Made by a program: the position numbers and the translations under genes | Part shown: positions 51,130-63,100 of the stretch, in pieces | Layout of the letters: every line of letters begins with the position of its first letter | How positions within the stretch are numbered: the stretch's first letter is position 1 | Assembly: GCF_042477335.2 (NCBI RefSeq) | Contig: NC_091255.1 | Location: forward strand, 33,520,501-33,584,500 | Length of the DNA: 64,000 nt | Direction of reading: 5' to 3' | DNA from: Ovis canadensis | Taxonomy: Eukaryota > Chordata > Mammalia > Artiodactyla > Bovidae | Notes under the pieces: generated by a model | What the model was told of the DNA's origin: nothing | Seen by the model: the letters and a program-made list of their open reading frames with translations, nothing else | Databases searched by the model: none

Positions 51130-54100
51130 TAGAACCTTAGACAGTAGCTGGTTTATTAAAATCACGGTGAAAAAGTCTCTAGGGTGGTGCAGTGGGTAAA
51201 GAATCTGCCTGCAAGGTAGGAGCTGCGGTTCGATCCCTGGGTCTGGAAGATTTCTTGGAGAAGGGGATGACTGCAACCCACTCCAGTATTCTAGCCTGTA
51301 AAATCCCATGGTAGAAGCAGCCTGGGAGGCTACAGTCCACGGGGTTGCAAGTCAGGACTGAGCACAACAGGGTGACGGGGGTCACTCAGAGCTTTTTCGC
51401 CTTCCTCAGCTGCACCTTCTTGGCCCCACTCTGGAGGAGGCTGGGGCTCCTGCTGGCCAAGGACAACCTGGCCTTTTTCCGAGGCAGCGCGGACTGTGGC
51501 GACTTGCCTGAAACTCCCTTTTGGGGCAGCTTCTTCTGACGCTTTTTGGCCGCCGGCTCCTCGGGGGATTGACGAGGCAGGGGAGTGGGTTCGTTCATCT
51601 GGGACAGCTTCTGGCTTTTCTTCTGTGGCTTTGGGGTCTTGGTGGGGGTGCTGGGGCTCACAACAGGGGGCTCTGGGGTCGGACTCTTGGCAGCAGGTGT
51701 CCCATTCACCTGGGACTGTGCTGGGGACTTGGTCTTCTTCATCTTCTTCTTCTTCTTCTTGCCGGCGCTGGGGGGCTGGTCCCCACTGGTGGCTTCAGGC
51801 TTGGCCACCGCCGCCTCCTGCATGGTGGCCTCAGGCTTACGTTTCTTGCGCTTCTTGGTCTCTGGCAAGAAGCCCTTTTTCTTCCGCTTCATGCTAACGG
51901 GGCTCTGCTGTGTGGCCTGAGGGGCCTCCTTGGTATCCTTCTCTGGCTTGGGGCGCCTGGGGTAAAGTGAGCAGAGAAAGGAAACTTGTGGCCAGGGCAA
52001 GGGTGACCTGTGCCTCTGTCATCCTCAAGCTGCCTGAAGCTCCCACACTGGGGACAGAGGACATCAGAACGCACGCAACATGAGGGTCTTTCCAGCGCCC
52101 GCCCTCCCTGAAACGTACTGGACTCCGAGGAACTTCATGGCCTGCCAGTAGAGGTCGTGGAGGCGGCTGGACCCGGCCGAGTGCCCGCCCTGCTGTAGCC
52201 TCTGCTGCAGCCTCGGCTGCCGGCTCTGCAGCACGCCCAGGACGGCGGTCAGGTCCACGGTCAGCTTCTGCAGAGGCGGGCAAGGCTGTGGCTGCAGTGG
52301 GGACCAGAGGCACGGCCTCTCCCCAGCTCCCGGTCCCCATCCCTCCCACCCTCACCCACCCCTTTGTGGCCCCTCAGCCAGCCCTTCAGCCTGTGCCTCC
52401 CTAGCCTCTCTCACCTTGGGGAGAAAATAAGGGCCCCAGGGGCCAAGTCTGCTCTCTCTTCCCAGGGCCCAAAGCCCATCCACCTCAGGGGGCACCATGC
52501 AGTGACCTTCGGGTCGCCAAAGGCCCTTTTCTCATCTCTCCGTCCCTGTCACGCACTGAGTGGGGTGTTTTTGAAAGCCACTGGCTTCCAGAATGGCCCC
52601 TCTCCTGGCTTTCTGCTATCACTCTGGGTGTGGCTTCTCGGGGTCTGCCTGCCGCTCAGCACCTGCCCCCTCGGCACCTTCCTGGAAGCTAGAGCACTGG
52701 GGCTTTGATCAGTGTCTACGCCAAGGACTCCCACACCTTTCCCTCTGGGCCAGACTGGGGGAACCAGAGACTTGCCCACAGCCGCCCCGTGGCCCTCACG
52801 CATCTCACATGCCATACCCCCGTTTCGTCTCTGCCAGTCTAGGAGCCTGGGTTCCCACCCAACAGCCGTCTTCCCGCGGTCGCCAGCCCTCCCAGCCCCT
52901 TCTCAGCTTTCTCACTGGAGCACAGCAACAGCATACCAGCTCACCCTACCCTGGCCAAGCACAGAATATAGCACTGCTGCTGCTGCTAAGTCACTTCAGT
53001 CGTGTCCAACTCTGTGCGGCCCCACAGATGGCAGCCCACCAGGCTCCCCCGTCCCTGGGATTCTCCAGGCAAGAACACTGGAGTGGGTTGCCATTTCCTT
53101 CTCCAATGCATGAAAGTGAAAAGTGAAAGTGACGTCGCTCAGTCGTGTCCGACTCTTCGAGACCCCATGGACTGCAGCCTACCAGGCTCCTCTGTCCATG
53201 GGATTTTCCAGGCAGAAGTACTGGAGTGGGTGCCGTTGCCTTCTCCGTATAGCACTAGCCCGCCTCAAATAAATAAAGCCCAGTTTCCTCACCCTGGCAT
53301 CCAGACCCTTCCCCAGATGGCTTCCCACCTGCCCCCCAGCCTCTGCTCAGACTATGCTCTGCCCGCCTGGCAACCTCCTGCTGTGCCCAGTGCTCACCTC
53401 GTGATGGAAATTCCTGAACAGAGTGTTGAGCAGCTCCAAGGCCGCCAGATCCTTCTGGTGCCCCGACTTGGTCTCAGCCTCGCCCAGCGTCCGCAGGATC
53501 TGGGGGAGAAGGCGGCTGGGCTGAGCACTCCGGAGAGCTGCTCGCAGCTCGTCTCCCACGTGAGAGACTAGGGTCCCCAGGGAAGAAACGTCTCCTGGGG
53601 GAACCCCAAACCCACCCCGAGGCACAGGGTCCAGCAACCCTCGCCCCTGGGTTCCCGAGACCACAACTGGATGGTAGAGGAGGAGAGCCCAGGGCTGTTA
53701 CCTCGGTGACCTTCCCCAGGGTCTGGCCCAGCAGCTGCTTCCACTCTGGGTCCTTAAAGCACAGGCGTAGCTCCCGTGTGGGCAGGGTCTTCTGGAGCAG
53801 CAAGCAGGCCTGGACCTGGGGCGGGGGCAATGTGGTCACCAGGAGCCTTGGCATGCTGGGCGACCCCCGCGAGCTCCAGGTACCTGAAGAGGGGGTGCAG
53901 GTGGGGCTGCCTGCTGTGCCCAGCACAGCCCGCCTGGGCTGTCATCACCGAAGCTCTGGGCTCAGCTGTCACCATCGCCTGCTCCCACCCGCTCTTCTCA
54001 GGTAGTGGGGAGACCTGAGGCCAAGGGGGGCAGCAGGGCTGTCAGCTGGACACGGTTCCTGGCCCCCTACTAACTCAGGCCCCCTCTTCCTACCCTGACC

Positions 54101-57100
54101 CCCAGGCATACCCGTCAGGCCAGGGCGTGACCTCTGAGGAGCCGGAGGACTCAGGCCATGTGGGAAGTGTCCCCCCATCTCCACTTACTCTGGGCCTACA
54201 GTGGTGGGGTTGGGGGGGACTGGCCAGATTGGAGGGGTAGGCTCACCCCACCCTGTCCCCCAGGGCACCATTCCTGAGTCTCTCAAACAGCCAACAAAGA
54301 CGTAAGTCAAGCGGGTAATTCACACAAACCTGGGGCTGGGATCTGGGAAGGCCTTACCTGATGGCGGGGCCGCGTGTGGCTTGTCACGTGCTCGACCACG
54401 ATGGGAAGTAGGTTCTTACAGAGCATCTGTGGAGGAAATGGTGGGCAGTGAGGATGGGGCCCAGCAGGGGCCCGAGGGGGCGGCCTCGCCCGATACTCAC
54501 CGGGTGCCGGGCGAAGAGGCTGAGGAACATGGGGACCGTGAGGGGGCTGTTGCGCTTGGTCAGGAAGGAGCTCAGCGCTGACGAGTAGATCGGGGTCACA
54601 AGGCTCAAGTCCAGGCAGCTGGCAGCCTGTGCCAAGGGAGAAAGCTGCTGTGATGCCGGGGCTGGGGGGGCCTGGCACGGGAGCCCAGCCTGGGACGCCT
54701 TTAGACGGTTGAAGGCTGGGTCCCAGGGAAGGTCTGGCCTCACCTCCCCGTCTGTGAAACAGGTAAGCTGGCTGCCCCACTGCCTCCCAGGATGTGCTCC
54801 CATCTAGCGGCGCTGGGTTTCCAGGCCGAGCCTCCCCGCGCCAGGTCTGCTCACCTCCGGGCCCTGGGGCTGGGAGCTGGCATCTTTGCTGGCTTTCTCC
54901 TTCTTCTGGGCCTTGCGGGCGGGCTTGTCCACGGTGCTGCCCCTCAGGACGCGGAGCAGGTAGAGGGAGGCATTGAAGTGGTAGAGGGCGACGGAGGAGT
55001 CAGCCTGCTGGCTGGCCTGCTGCACCAGCTGCTCCAGCCGGGCGTACAGAGTCTCCACGCGGTCGCCCACCGTGCGGCAGTAATGCCGGGAGCGGCACAG
55101 GTGATGCCTGCGGGGGGCGGGGGCAGAGCTGGTCTCAACGTCCCCCCACCCCAGCAGACCCGAGCCCCACTTCACAGGCGGAAACAGACCCCTAAAGACA
55201 GGGGTCTGACTGAGGCTGCAGGGGGAGGCCCGGGGCCACACACAGATCTACCCAGGAAAAGCCAGAGGGAAACTGGCTCCCTGAGTGACACCCCAACACC
55301 CCGATGTGGTCCTCAGCCCCATGAGCACCTGTCTCTCAGGGGACAGTGGCTTCCGGGCCCTTTGTAAAGCAAAACCAGGGTCTATGTGCTCAGGACACTG
55401 GGCAGAGAACTAGCTGAGAAAGTGTGACCTGGGCCGGTGAGGTGGGGGCACCCCCCCATCTCAAGTTCTTATTAGGCCTTTGTCTCCACACTGCCCCCCC
55501 AAACCCTTGCCCAGGAAGCAGGGCTCTATCTGCTATCTATGTCTCCATTGCTGGGCGCCCTGCTCCAGCAGCGCCCACCCCACCTCACCCCACCTCTGCT
55601 GTTGCTGCAAAGGCCTCTGTGGCTCCTCAACACTGAGGTCGGCCAGGCCACAAGCTGCTTATGTTCTGACTGTGTCAGACACACCTTCCTGTTCTGCCTG
55701 TGGCCTCTGGGAGGATAAGAGAGCTCCACAGCTCCCAGCACTGCTGACACCTCTCCCAGGAAGCCTTCCCGGTCCCTCAAGACTGGGTTAGGTGTCCCGT
55801 CTCCCGCCCACTCGCTGCCACAGCCCCGGCCAATCGGGCACCGAGTCTGCTTTGCCAACTACAGGGGCCCTGAGGGCGTCGGTGGGACTGGGGGCCCTGC
55901 GCTAAGCACTGCAGGAACAGATGGGTGAAGGCTCCTGAGTGACGCGGGCCCTGGCTCCCACCTCTTCCCTCCGGGAGCCCCCCGGCCCGGCTGTCCGGGC
56001 CCCCCCTCCCGCCCTCACGTGAAGATGCGCGCCGTCTTGTGCAGCAGGTCCTGCTCCTGCTTGGCGCTGCTGTTGCTGCGCATGCTCCGCCGGATGACGA
56101 GCAGCAGCGGCTCGAGCAGCTCCAGGACCAGGGGGTTCTCGGGCTGCTTGGTCACCAGCACCTCGATCAGGTCTAGGACCTGCAGTGAGAAGGGTGAGCT
56201 CAGCCAAGCGTGGGGGCGAGGGCAGGGGCGGGGGCGTGGTGAGCGGGAGGGGCGTGGGGGGAGGGGCGTGGTGAGCGGGAGGGCAGGGCCCGGGCTCACC
56301 CGGATCTGGAAGTCCCGCCGCAGCGCCTTCTCCTTCTGCAGCTTGTTCTTCTCGTCCTTCCGGGCCTGGATGCGCAGCTTCTGCTCAGCAAAGAGGCTGG
56401 CCAGGCTCTTGTCCAGGGCCATCATGGCCTCGTCCCCTAGCTCCTCGTCGTCGTCATCCTCACTGTCCGCTCCGCCCTGGGGGTTGTGGGCGGGGGGACA
56501 GAGGCCGGGTGAGCCCCTCCTCATGCAGAAGGAGCAGAGGGACGGGGGCGGGGGGGGGGCGGGGCCCGGTGCCCACTCACCAGCGCCTTCCCGGCCTGCA
56601 GCACCGCCATCAGCTGCTCCCGGAAGCCCTGGTCCACGTCCCCGTCTCGGTCCTCCTCGTCGCTGTCGTCATCGCTCTCCTCCTCACTCTCTGAGCCTTT
56701 GCTGCCCTTGCTGTCCTCGCCGTCTGAGCTCTTGTCCTGTGGGTGGGCCGTGTGTCACGCCTCCCCGCGGCCCACCAGGTGTCCGCCCGCCCCCTGCCCT
56801 TTGCTGACAAGTACCTCCACACCCCCCAGTGGCTGCTCCTCGGAGTCGTCTGTCACCACCACGTTGTCGTCCTCGTCCTGGCTCTCCTCCGGGTTCAGCA
56901 CCTGTGGGGAGTCCCAGGTGGCCGTCGTGTCTGCTGTCCCTGCTCCCTCACCACCCCCTCAGGCCCCGGGACCTTCTCAACTGCCTTCCTTCCCCCTCCC
57001 ATCCAGTCTTGGCCAAAGGTCCCCATTTCAGGCAGGAAGATGGAGCCTGGGAGAGAAAGCCATTCCCTCCAGTGTCCTTGAGAGACCTGACCCCGAGTCA

Positions 57101-60100
57101 GGGGTGCACAGCAGGAGACTCTGAAGGAGGCCTCCATCCCCCAACCATGCAGGTCACAGCAAGGACACAGCAGCCCTGGGCTTGGAGAGCCCCATCCTGG
57201 GACCCACGTCCCCAGAGGCCCCCACTTACATTCAGGATGAGCTGCAGGGCACGTAGGGTCAGATGGGAGCAGATGTGGCCGAACACGCTGCGGGCTACCT
57301 GGCGCATCAGGTGGCTGGGCTGGGCCAAGAGGGAGAGCAGGATCTCCACCAGCACCTCCACCCACGGTGGCTCCTGGGGGTCTGCAAGCAGGGAAGGGGT
57401 GAGCCTGGGCAGGGGGCCAGTGACCCATGCTGTTTGCCCATCACCCCCCACCAGGGACGACGACCCACTGGTGGCCTTGGAGCAGGTCTGAGCACCCCAT
57501 GCTGGGTCCTACTGTCTGCCTATTACCCGCCCCCCGCCCCAGGGACGACAACCCACTGGTGGCCTTGGAACGGGTCCGGCGGGTCTTCTCCCCCAGGCTC
57601 TTCTTGATGCAGGTCTGGATGTCGCCCAGGAGGTCACAGCTTTCTGCGGGGGACTGTGTGGGACAGGACAGAAATCAGAGGCCAGGCCCCATGCTCAGCC
57701 TTTGCTCAGCTGGGAGAGGGAGTGACCAAGGGGGCGGACCTGGTATCAAGGCCCAAAAGACTCCAGACTGTCCTGGCCGGTCCCCCTCACAATCTAGAGC
57801 AGAGGCCTACAGCCAGACCCCAGGAGCTGATGACCTAACATCCAGACACACAGTTTATGAGCCTCACAGAAGATGAAGCCCAACCTCCCCACCGATGCCC
57901 AGGCTGGATCAGGATCACAGGGCACCAGCAGGTCCCAGACTCCTGATCTGCAGTTCTAGATTCCGCCACGACACCTGGCTCGACATCGTTACAAAAAGAA
58001 CTGGAAATGACCGATTTCAACAAATTTAAAATTTAATTTCAACTAACTTAAGTCTATCTTGGGCTTCCTTTGTGGCTCAGCTGTAAAGAATCTGCCTGCA
58101 ATGTGGGAGACCTGGGTTGGAAAGCCCTGGAGAAGGGAAAGGCTACCCACTCCAGGATTCTGGCCTGGAGAATTCCATGGACTGTATAGTCCATGGGATC
58201 ACAAAGAGTCGAACACAACTGACCAACTTTCACAGTCCTTTCAAGTCTATTTTGCTGAAGGATAAGACCAGAGTCCAGTGAGTTGAAATTAACCTGTTTG
58301 ACCGCTGGTACCAAAAAGGCAGACTTCCCCTCCTTAATGTTGCAGGGCAGCTTCAATGTTTGGGGTGGGGGTGGTGGAAGGAAGGCCAGAACAGGAGCTC
58401 AAAAGCCTCAGGCATCTTTGCCTCTAGCGTCCTGGCTGTGGCTGGGTAGCTTTCATCCATGTCAAGCTCAGAGGTCCAGGGTCTGGGCAGCCCCTATTGG
58501 ATGTCCAGGGCCAAGGACTGGAAGGGGCATGGTGACCAACTGTTCCCCACACTGCTTGTCCATGAGCTGGGCTGAGTGCCCAAGGCCTGGAAGCAAAAAC
58601 CTCAGCCGAGAGGCCAGAAGGGAGTCCTGTCTCCTGAGGCTACTGAAGACCTGGAGCAACCCACAAGAGCCTTGTACAACTTGAGGGGAAAACCTCCAGA
58701 GACCTGAGTTCACAGTCAGAGGAAACCACAAGGGTCAAAAGCGCTGTCGGCAGTACGCTCCGCACACGGCCAAAATTTCTTTGTGGAAAGAACAGAAAAG
58801 GAGACGGAGTGGGTTTTAGAGAACCGGTTATGAGAAGAGGTACCCATGACATGAGAAATATAGTTGACAGGATACAGGACGCCATGGGAGGGCGGTGCCA
58901 GAAAAACACCCACTACCCTCAACTCACCACTCTAGATTCCAAACGTGCAAGAGCTAAACAGAAGAATCGCGGCTCCACTCCGAACGGACCACAGCCAGAC
59001 AGAAGAAGTGTCCCCATGGTCGACGGGTCTGCCCAGAGCCAGGCCCCGCCCTCCTCGACATCCACCACCCCTGGCCAGTAAGGTAGTTTGGGGAGGTCCT
59101 ATGAGATAGCGAGTCAGAGCCCCATGTTTGAATCCCAGCCAAAAGCTGTGTGGCCTGGGGTAAGTTACTTGACCTCTGTGAGTCTATTATCCCACCTGTC
59201 AGAAATGTGCCTGCCTCCAATCTGTGGGTAATACCAACAACGGACACTGCTCAGAAAGCTCAGAATAGAGCATGTTAGCTGCTCAGTTGTGTCTGACTTT
59301 GCAACCCCATGGACTGTAGCCTGCCAAACTCCTCTGTCCATGGAATTCTCCAGGCAAGAATACTGGAGTGGGTTGGCATTTCCTTCTCCAGGGGATCTTC
59401 CCGACCCAGGGATTGAACCCGGGTCTTTCACACTGAAGGCAGATTCTTTACTGTCTGAGCCACCAGGGAAGCCCAAGGTAGAGCTGGTGTCCAGTAAGTG
59501 GATGGAGTGGTTTTTCCCTTGGGCTGTACTTCCAACCAGGAGCAGTCAGCCTAGGAAACCTGTCACGTTCAGCTCCACAGAGCTGTTCCTGGCCCCCGCA
59601 GACCCTAGGTCTGTAGCCCCCTCCACTTCAGGCCGCCGTACCTTGAAGAGGTGGATGCCCACCAAGAGTAGCAGGTGCTGGAAGGCAGTGGCCTTGGCCT
59701 CAGAAGAGAGAGTGTCCAGTTCCTTCAGCGTCTTCAGCATCCTGGGCGAGATGAGCATGCTCTCAGGCCACCACAGCCAGTGTCAGACCCCAGGGGATCC
59801 CACCCATGCAGCCAGCGTCAGACCCCAGGGGATCCCACCCATGTGTCCAGTGTCAGACCCCGGGAGGTTCTACCCACGGGCGGCAACCACACCCTCTCAC
59901 CGGTCCCAGGCTTGGCGCTGCTGCGTGGTGAAGGCTGTCAGTGGAGCCACATTGCGGCTGTGATTCAGCAGTATGTCTGCGAACTGCACCAAGTGGTAGG
60001 TCCAGGGCCGCCCGTCTGCCGTCTGCTCCGGCGCCAGCCTGAACTGCGTGCTGAGGGTCTGAAGCAGACTGGTGGTGGTGGGGTAGGCGGGGGCGGTCAG

Positions 60101-63100
60101 GGTCACGGGCTGGGCTGGTAGACACGGCTACCCTACTCCATCCCCAGGCTTTGAGCCCCTGGAACTCACCGGGCCTCAGATGAAGAGCTGGAGAGAGTAG
60201 CGCCCACCCTGCCCGAGGCCACCTCCCCGCCTACTCGCCCACCCTCAGGCCTCTCCTGGGCTTCCCGGTGCCCACCTGAAGAAGGCACTGCACACCACCT
60301 CCCGGGTCCGGCCATCCAAGGCGAGGGTGAAGTGCTGCTCGGACTCAGGGATCTGCGACGTGGGCTTCTTTGTCTCGAAGAACGAGTGGAAGAAGCAAAA
60401 CCTGGGGAGGGTGGGAGGGTACTCGTGTTCCCTCGGTCAGTGCCACCCTCCTCACCAGCCACTCTCGGGTGGCCTCACCGAGGGCCTGGTGCCAGGAGGT
60501 GATGACGCCAGAGGGGACGTTTCCCAGGCCTGGACCCCCAGCAGAACAGAGCCCAGCCTGAACCGGGAGAGGACCAGCATCCCTCCCTTGGAACCAAAGA
60601 CGCGAAGCTGCGTGGCCTTGGCCAGGTCACCGCCGCTCCTGCCCCACTCAGGGCCGCCATGAGGGTGAGTAGCAGTGGCAGCGTCGTCATTAAGGACCCC
60701 CGACACCGTTGACACACAAAGGCAGTGGGGGGAATGCTGAGCCAGCCTGAACCTTGGAGCTCCCCCCCCGCCATACCCAGACTCCCTGGGGAATTTCCCC
60801 CAATCTCGTCCTGCCCAAGGGGCAAGGATGACTTGACCCTCAGGCTTTTGGCTCCAGGAAGGACCCAAAGCAGGTCAGACATGAGGTCGCTGCATCCGTG
60901 GGAAGTCAGGGTTCAGGCACATCTCGGGACCATACCTGGCCACTTCCTCGATCAGCGCCTCCTCCTTCTCCACGTGCAGGTTGTCCACGATGCTGACCAG
61001 GCGAAGGATAATCCACTTCCGCAGCCGGAACACAGCTCGCTCGGGCCTGTGGGCAGGAGACAAGTCCCGGAAACTGCTTAGAGGTGGTGAAATGGGTGTC
61101 TCCCATCCTTGAGACGGGAAAATCAACCAAGGCTCCCCAACGCCCTGATCCCCAGCACAGGGCCACGTGTGAGGAAACTGAGGCCTTTAAGAGCAAAGGT
61201 CTGGCTCCTCTCTGGCCCAAGGAACCAAGGTATTTGGGACGGAGGGTCCAGGCCTTTGGGCCCCACAGGCCCACTCACCCATGGAACGAAGCATCTTGGG
61301 TTTTCTTCTGGTTGTAGGTGCTGAAGTCTACCAAGGAGTCCAGGTCAGGCTGGAGGAACATGTCCCGCAGCCAGGCCACGTAGCCCTTGAGGGCGGTGGG
61401 ACTCAGGAACTGCACGACCCGCCAGAAGGTGGGCACCACAGGGAGGCCCTGGTTGGTGATGGACGTGAAGGCCACTACCAGGGCCAGCTGCCGCTCGGGG
61501 TCGTCCTTGCAGCCTTCCAGGAAGGCCCCCACGTACTCGTTCATCTCCGGGGCAAACTTGAAGTGCTTCGGGAGCTGCGAGAGTCGGGCATAGCGCTGGG
61601 GTCATCAGCCAGGAGGGGTCCAACACACCCCCAGCCTCTTCCACAACAGGTTCCCTGGGGCCTAGGAAGTCCCCTCCCTTGTACCCAGCTGGGTCGCTCA
61701 GGCGCCCCCACATTTAGTCTTTGGGACAACTTTCGTCCTGGCACCTCTAATTGTTTTGCAGATGAAAGAAAATGAAGCATAAGAAAGCCTGGAAGCAACT
61801 TCCGAGGATCACAGGACTAAAAGTGGTGGAGCTGGGACTCGGCCCCTGTCCGTCTGGTCCCCCAGCCTGTGGAGCTCTTAACCCCTGCGCTGAACTCTGA
61901 GCCTGTCCTTCACTTGGAAGAGGGGAATGGCAGCTCTCCAAAGCTGGCGGTAAAGATGGAATGAGCTAGAAGCAAACCCAGCAGCACTTCCTGCACACCA
62001 GGCACTACTTTAAGCACCTGTGGATATTAGCCTGATTATCCTCACAACGACTCTAAGGAAGGTCCTGCTCCTTGGCTCAGAGGCAGGGGCAGGGGCAGGC
62101 ACAGAGAAGGGAAGCGACCTGTGGGAGGTCACACAGCTAGCGGCAGTAGAGTCAGGACGGGAACCCAGCAGTCTGGTCCCAGGTTCCCTGCTCTTAACCA
62201 CTACTCGAGTCCCCTGTCGAGCACTTAGCTTAGTGTGCGGCATGTGGACAGTACTCAAAATAGCATCGGTGGGTAGCATTCCTGTAACACCAGCTGGGGG
62301 TGGAGGGGGGTCTGGACAGATTGCTGGCTGTACAAGCCCGGGCTGAGCGGCCTGGGGGCAGAAGGGCTGACCCTGCCACTCTCGGTTCGTAGGGGAAGAT
62401 GCAGGGCTGGGGGTCGGCTCTCAGGCAGCTCCCTCTACCCAGAGGTGGGGGACACCCAGGTCCCTAGCCCCTCCTCCCAGGGGCAGCTGTGTTTGCCCAT
62501 CCCAGGCAGGACCACTGACACCAAGAACCACCCTCTCTTCCAGAAGCTGGCTGATCCCTTTCCTCCTCTGGGCAGGAAGCAGCCCAGTCACCTGGCCCTT
62601 TCCAGCAGGGTTGGGCCGCGGGGCGGCGCTCACCTTAGCAGTGACCATGTGCTCCCCGTAATGTCGGATCAGGTCCCCTTGCATCACCAGCTGCAGCTGC
62701 TCCTTGGACAGCAGGGGCAGGGCTGCGCCCAGCAGGCGGAAGCACAGGTAGCTGAGGGGGCGCACGACAGGGCCTGGTCAGAGCCCTCGGCCCCGGTCAG
62801 AGCCCTCGGCCCCCTGAGCCACCCCTGCTCACCAAATAGGGAGAGGTCAAGCGCCCACACACCTGGCCGGCCAGAACTGCTTCTTCAGGAGCCCCTGCTC
62901 CACAACCTCCTTCCAGAACCATGGGAACTTGTCCTCCTGGAGCGCCAGGCGGAGCAGGTCCAGAGCCACGGTGGGCAGCTTGCGTTCCTTCTTCACAGAG
63001 TTGGCCACCGTCTTCAGCACAGTCACCAGCCTGCAGAGGTCGGGGGTGGGTGGGGGTGAAGAAGACTCAGGGGGCAGTCCCCAGCAAACAAGGGCCAGGC

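Larger units (their letters stand above)
51130..51385 (-). other. MYBBP1A: MYBBP1A 3' UTR, mostly SINE
   Basis: From the stop codon to about 20 nt past AATAAA (complement of 51152-51157), the UTR is about 250 nt. Roughly 195 of these belong to a Bov-tA SINE in the opposite orientation. Confidence 0.7.
57654..59641 (-). other. MYBBP1A: MYBBP1A intron between window exons 8 and 9 (2.0 kb)
   Basis: It holds two Bov-tA SINEs (58062-58237 and 59270-59476) and a MIR (about 59095-59245). The remaining 58290-59090 shows no recognisable feature. Confidence 0.65.
61575..62633 (-). other. MYBBP1A: MYBBP1A intron between window exons 3 and 4 (1.1 kb)
   Basis: Two antisense MIRs lie here (about 61745-61895 and 61985-62205). 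The rest shows nothing. Confidence 0.65.

Noticed and set aside
51386-52000. An apparent start codon upstream of the last MYBBP1A exon, suggesting a separate small gene.
   Set aside because: The bases before 51956 (minus strand) are intron, with a clear ACCCCAG acceptor. The frame joins exactly to the preceding exon.
54792-55367. A 191-codon plus-strand frame opposite MYBBP1A window exon 15.
   Set aside because: It is the antisense shadow of a real coding exon and extends into an intron.
59776-59880. Regular 35-bp repeats that could be taken for a CRISPR array.
   Set aside because: The units are directly adjacent with no unique spacers, only three in number, and lie in a mammalian intron.
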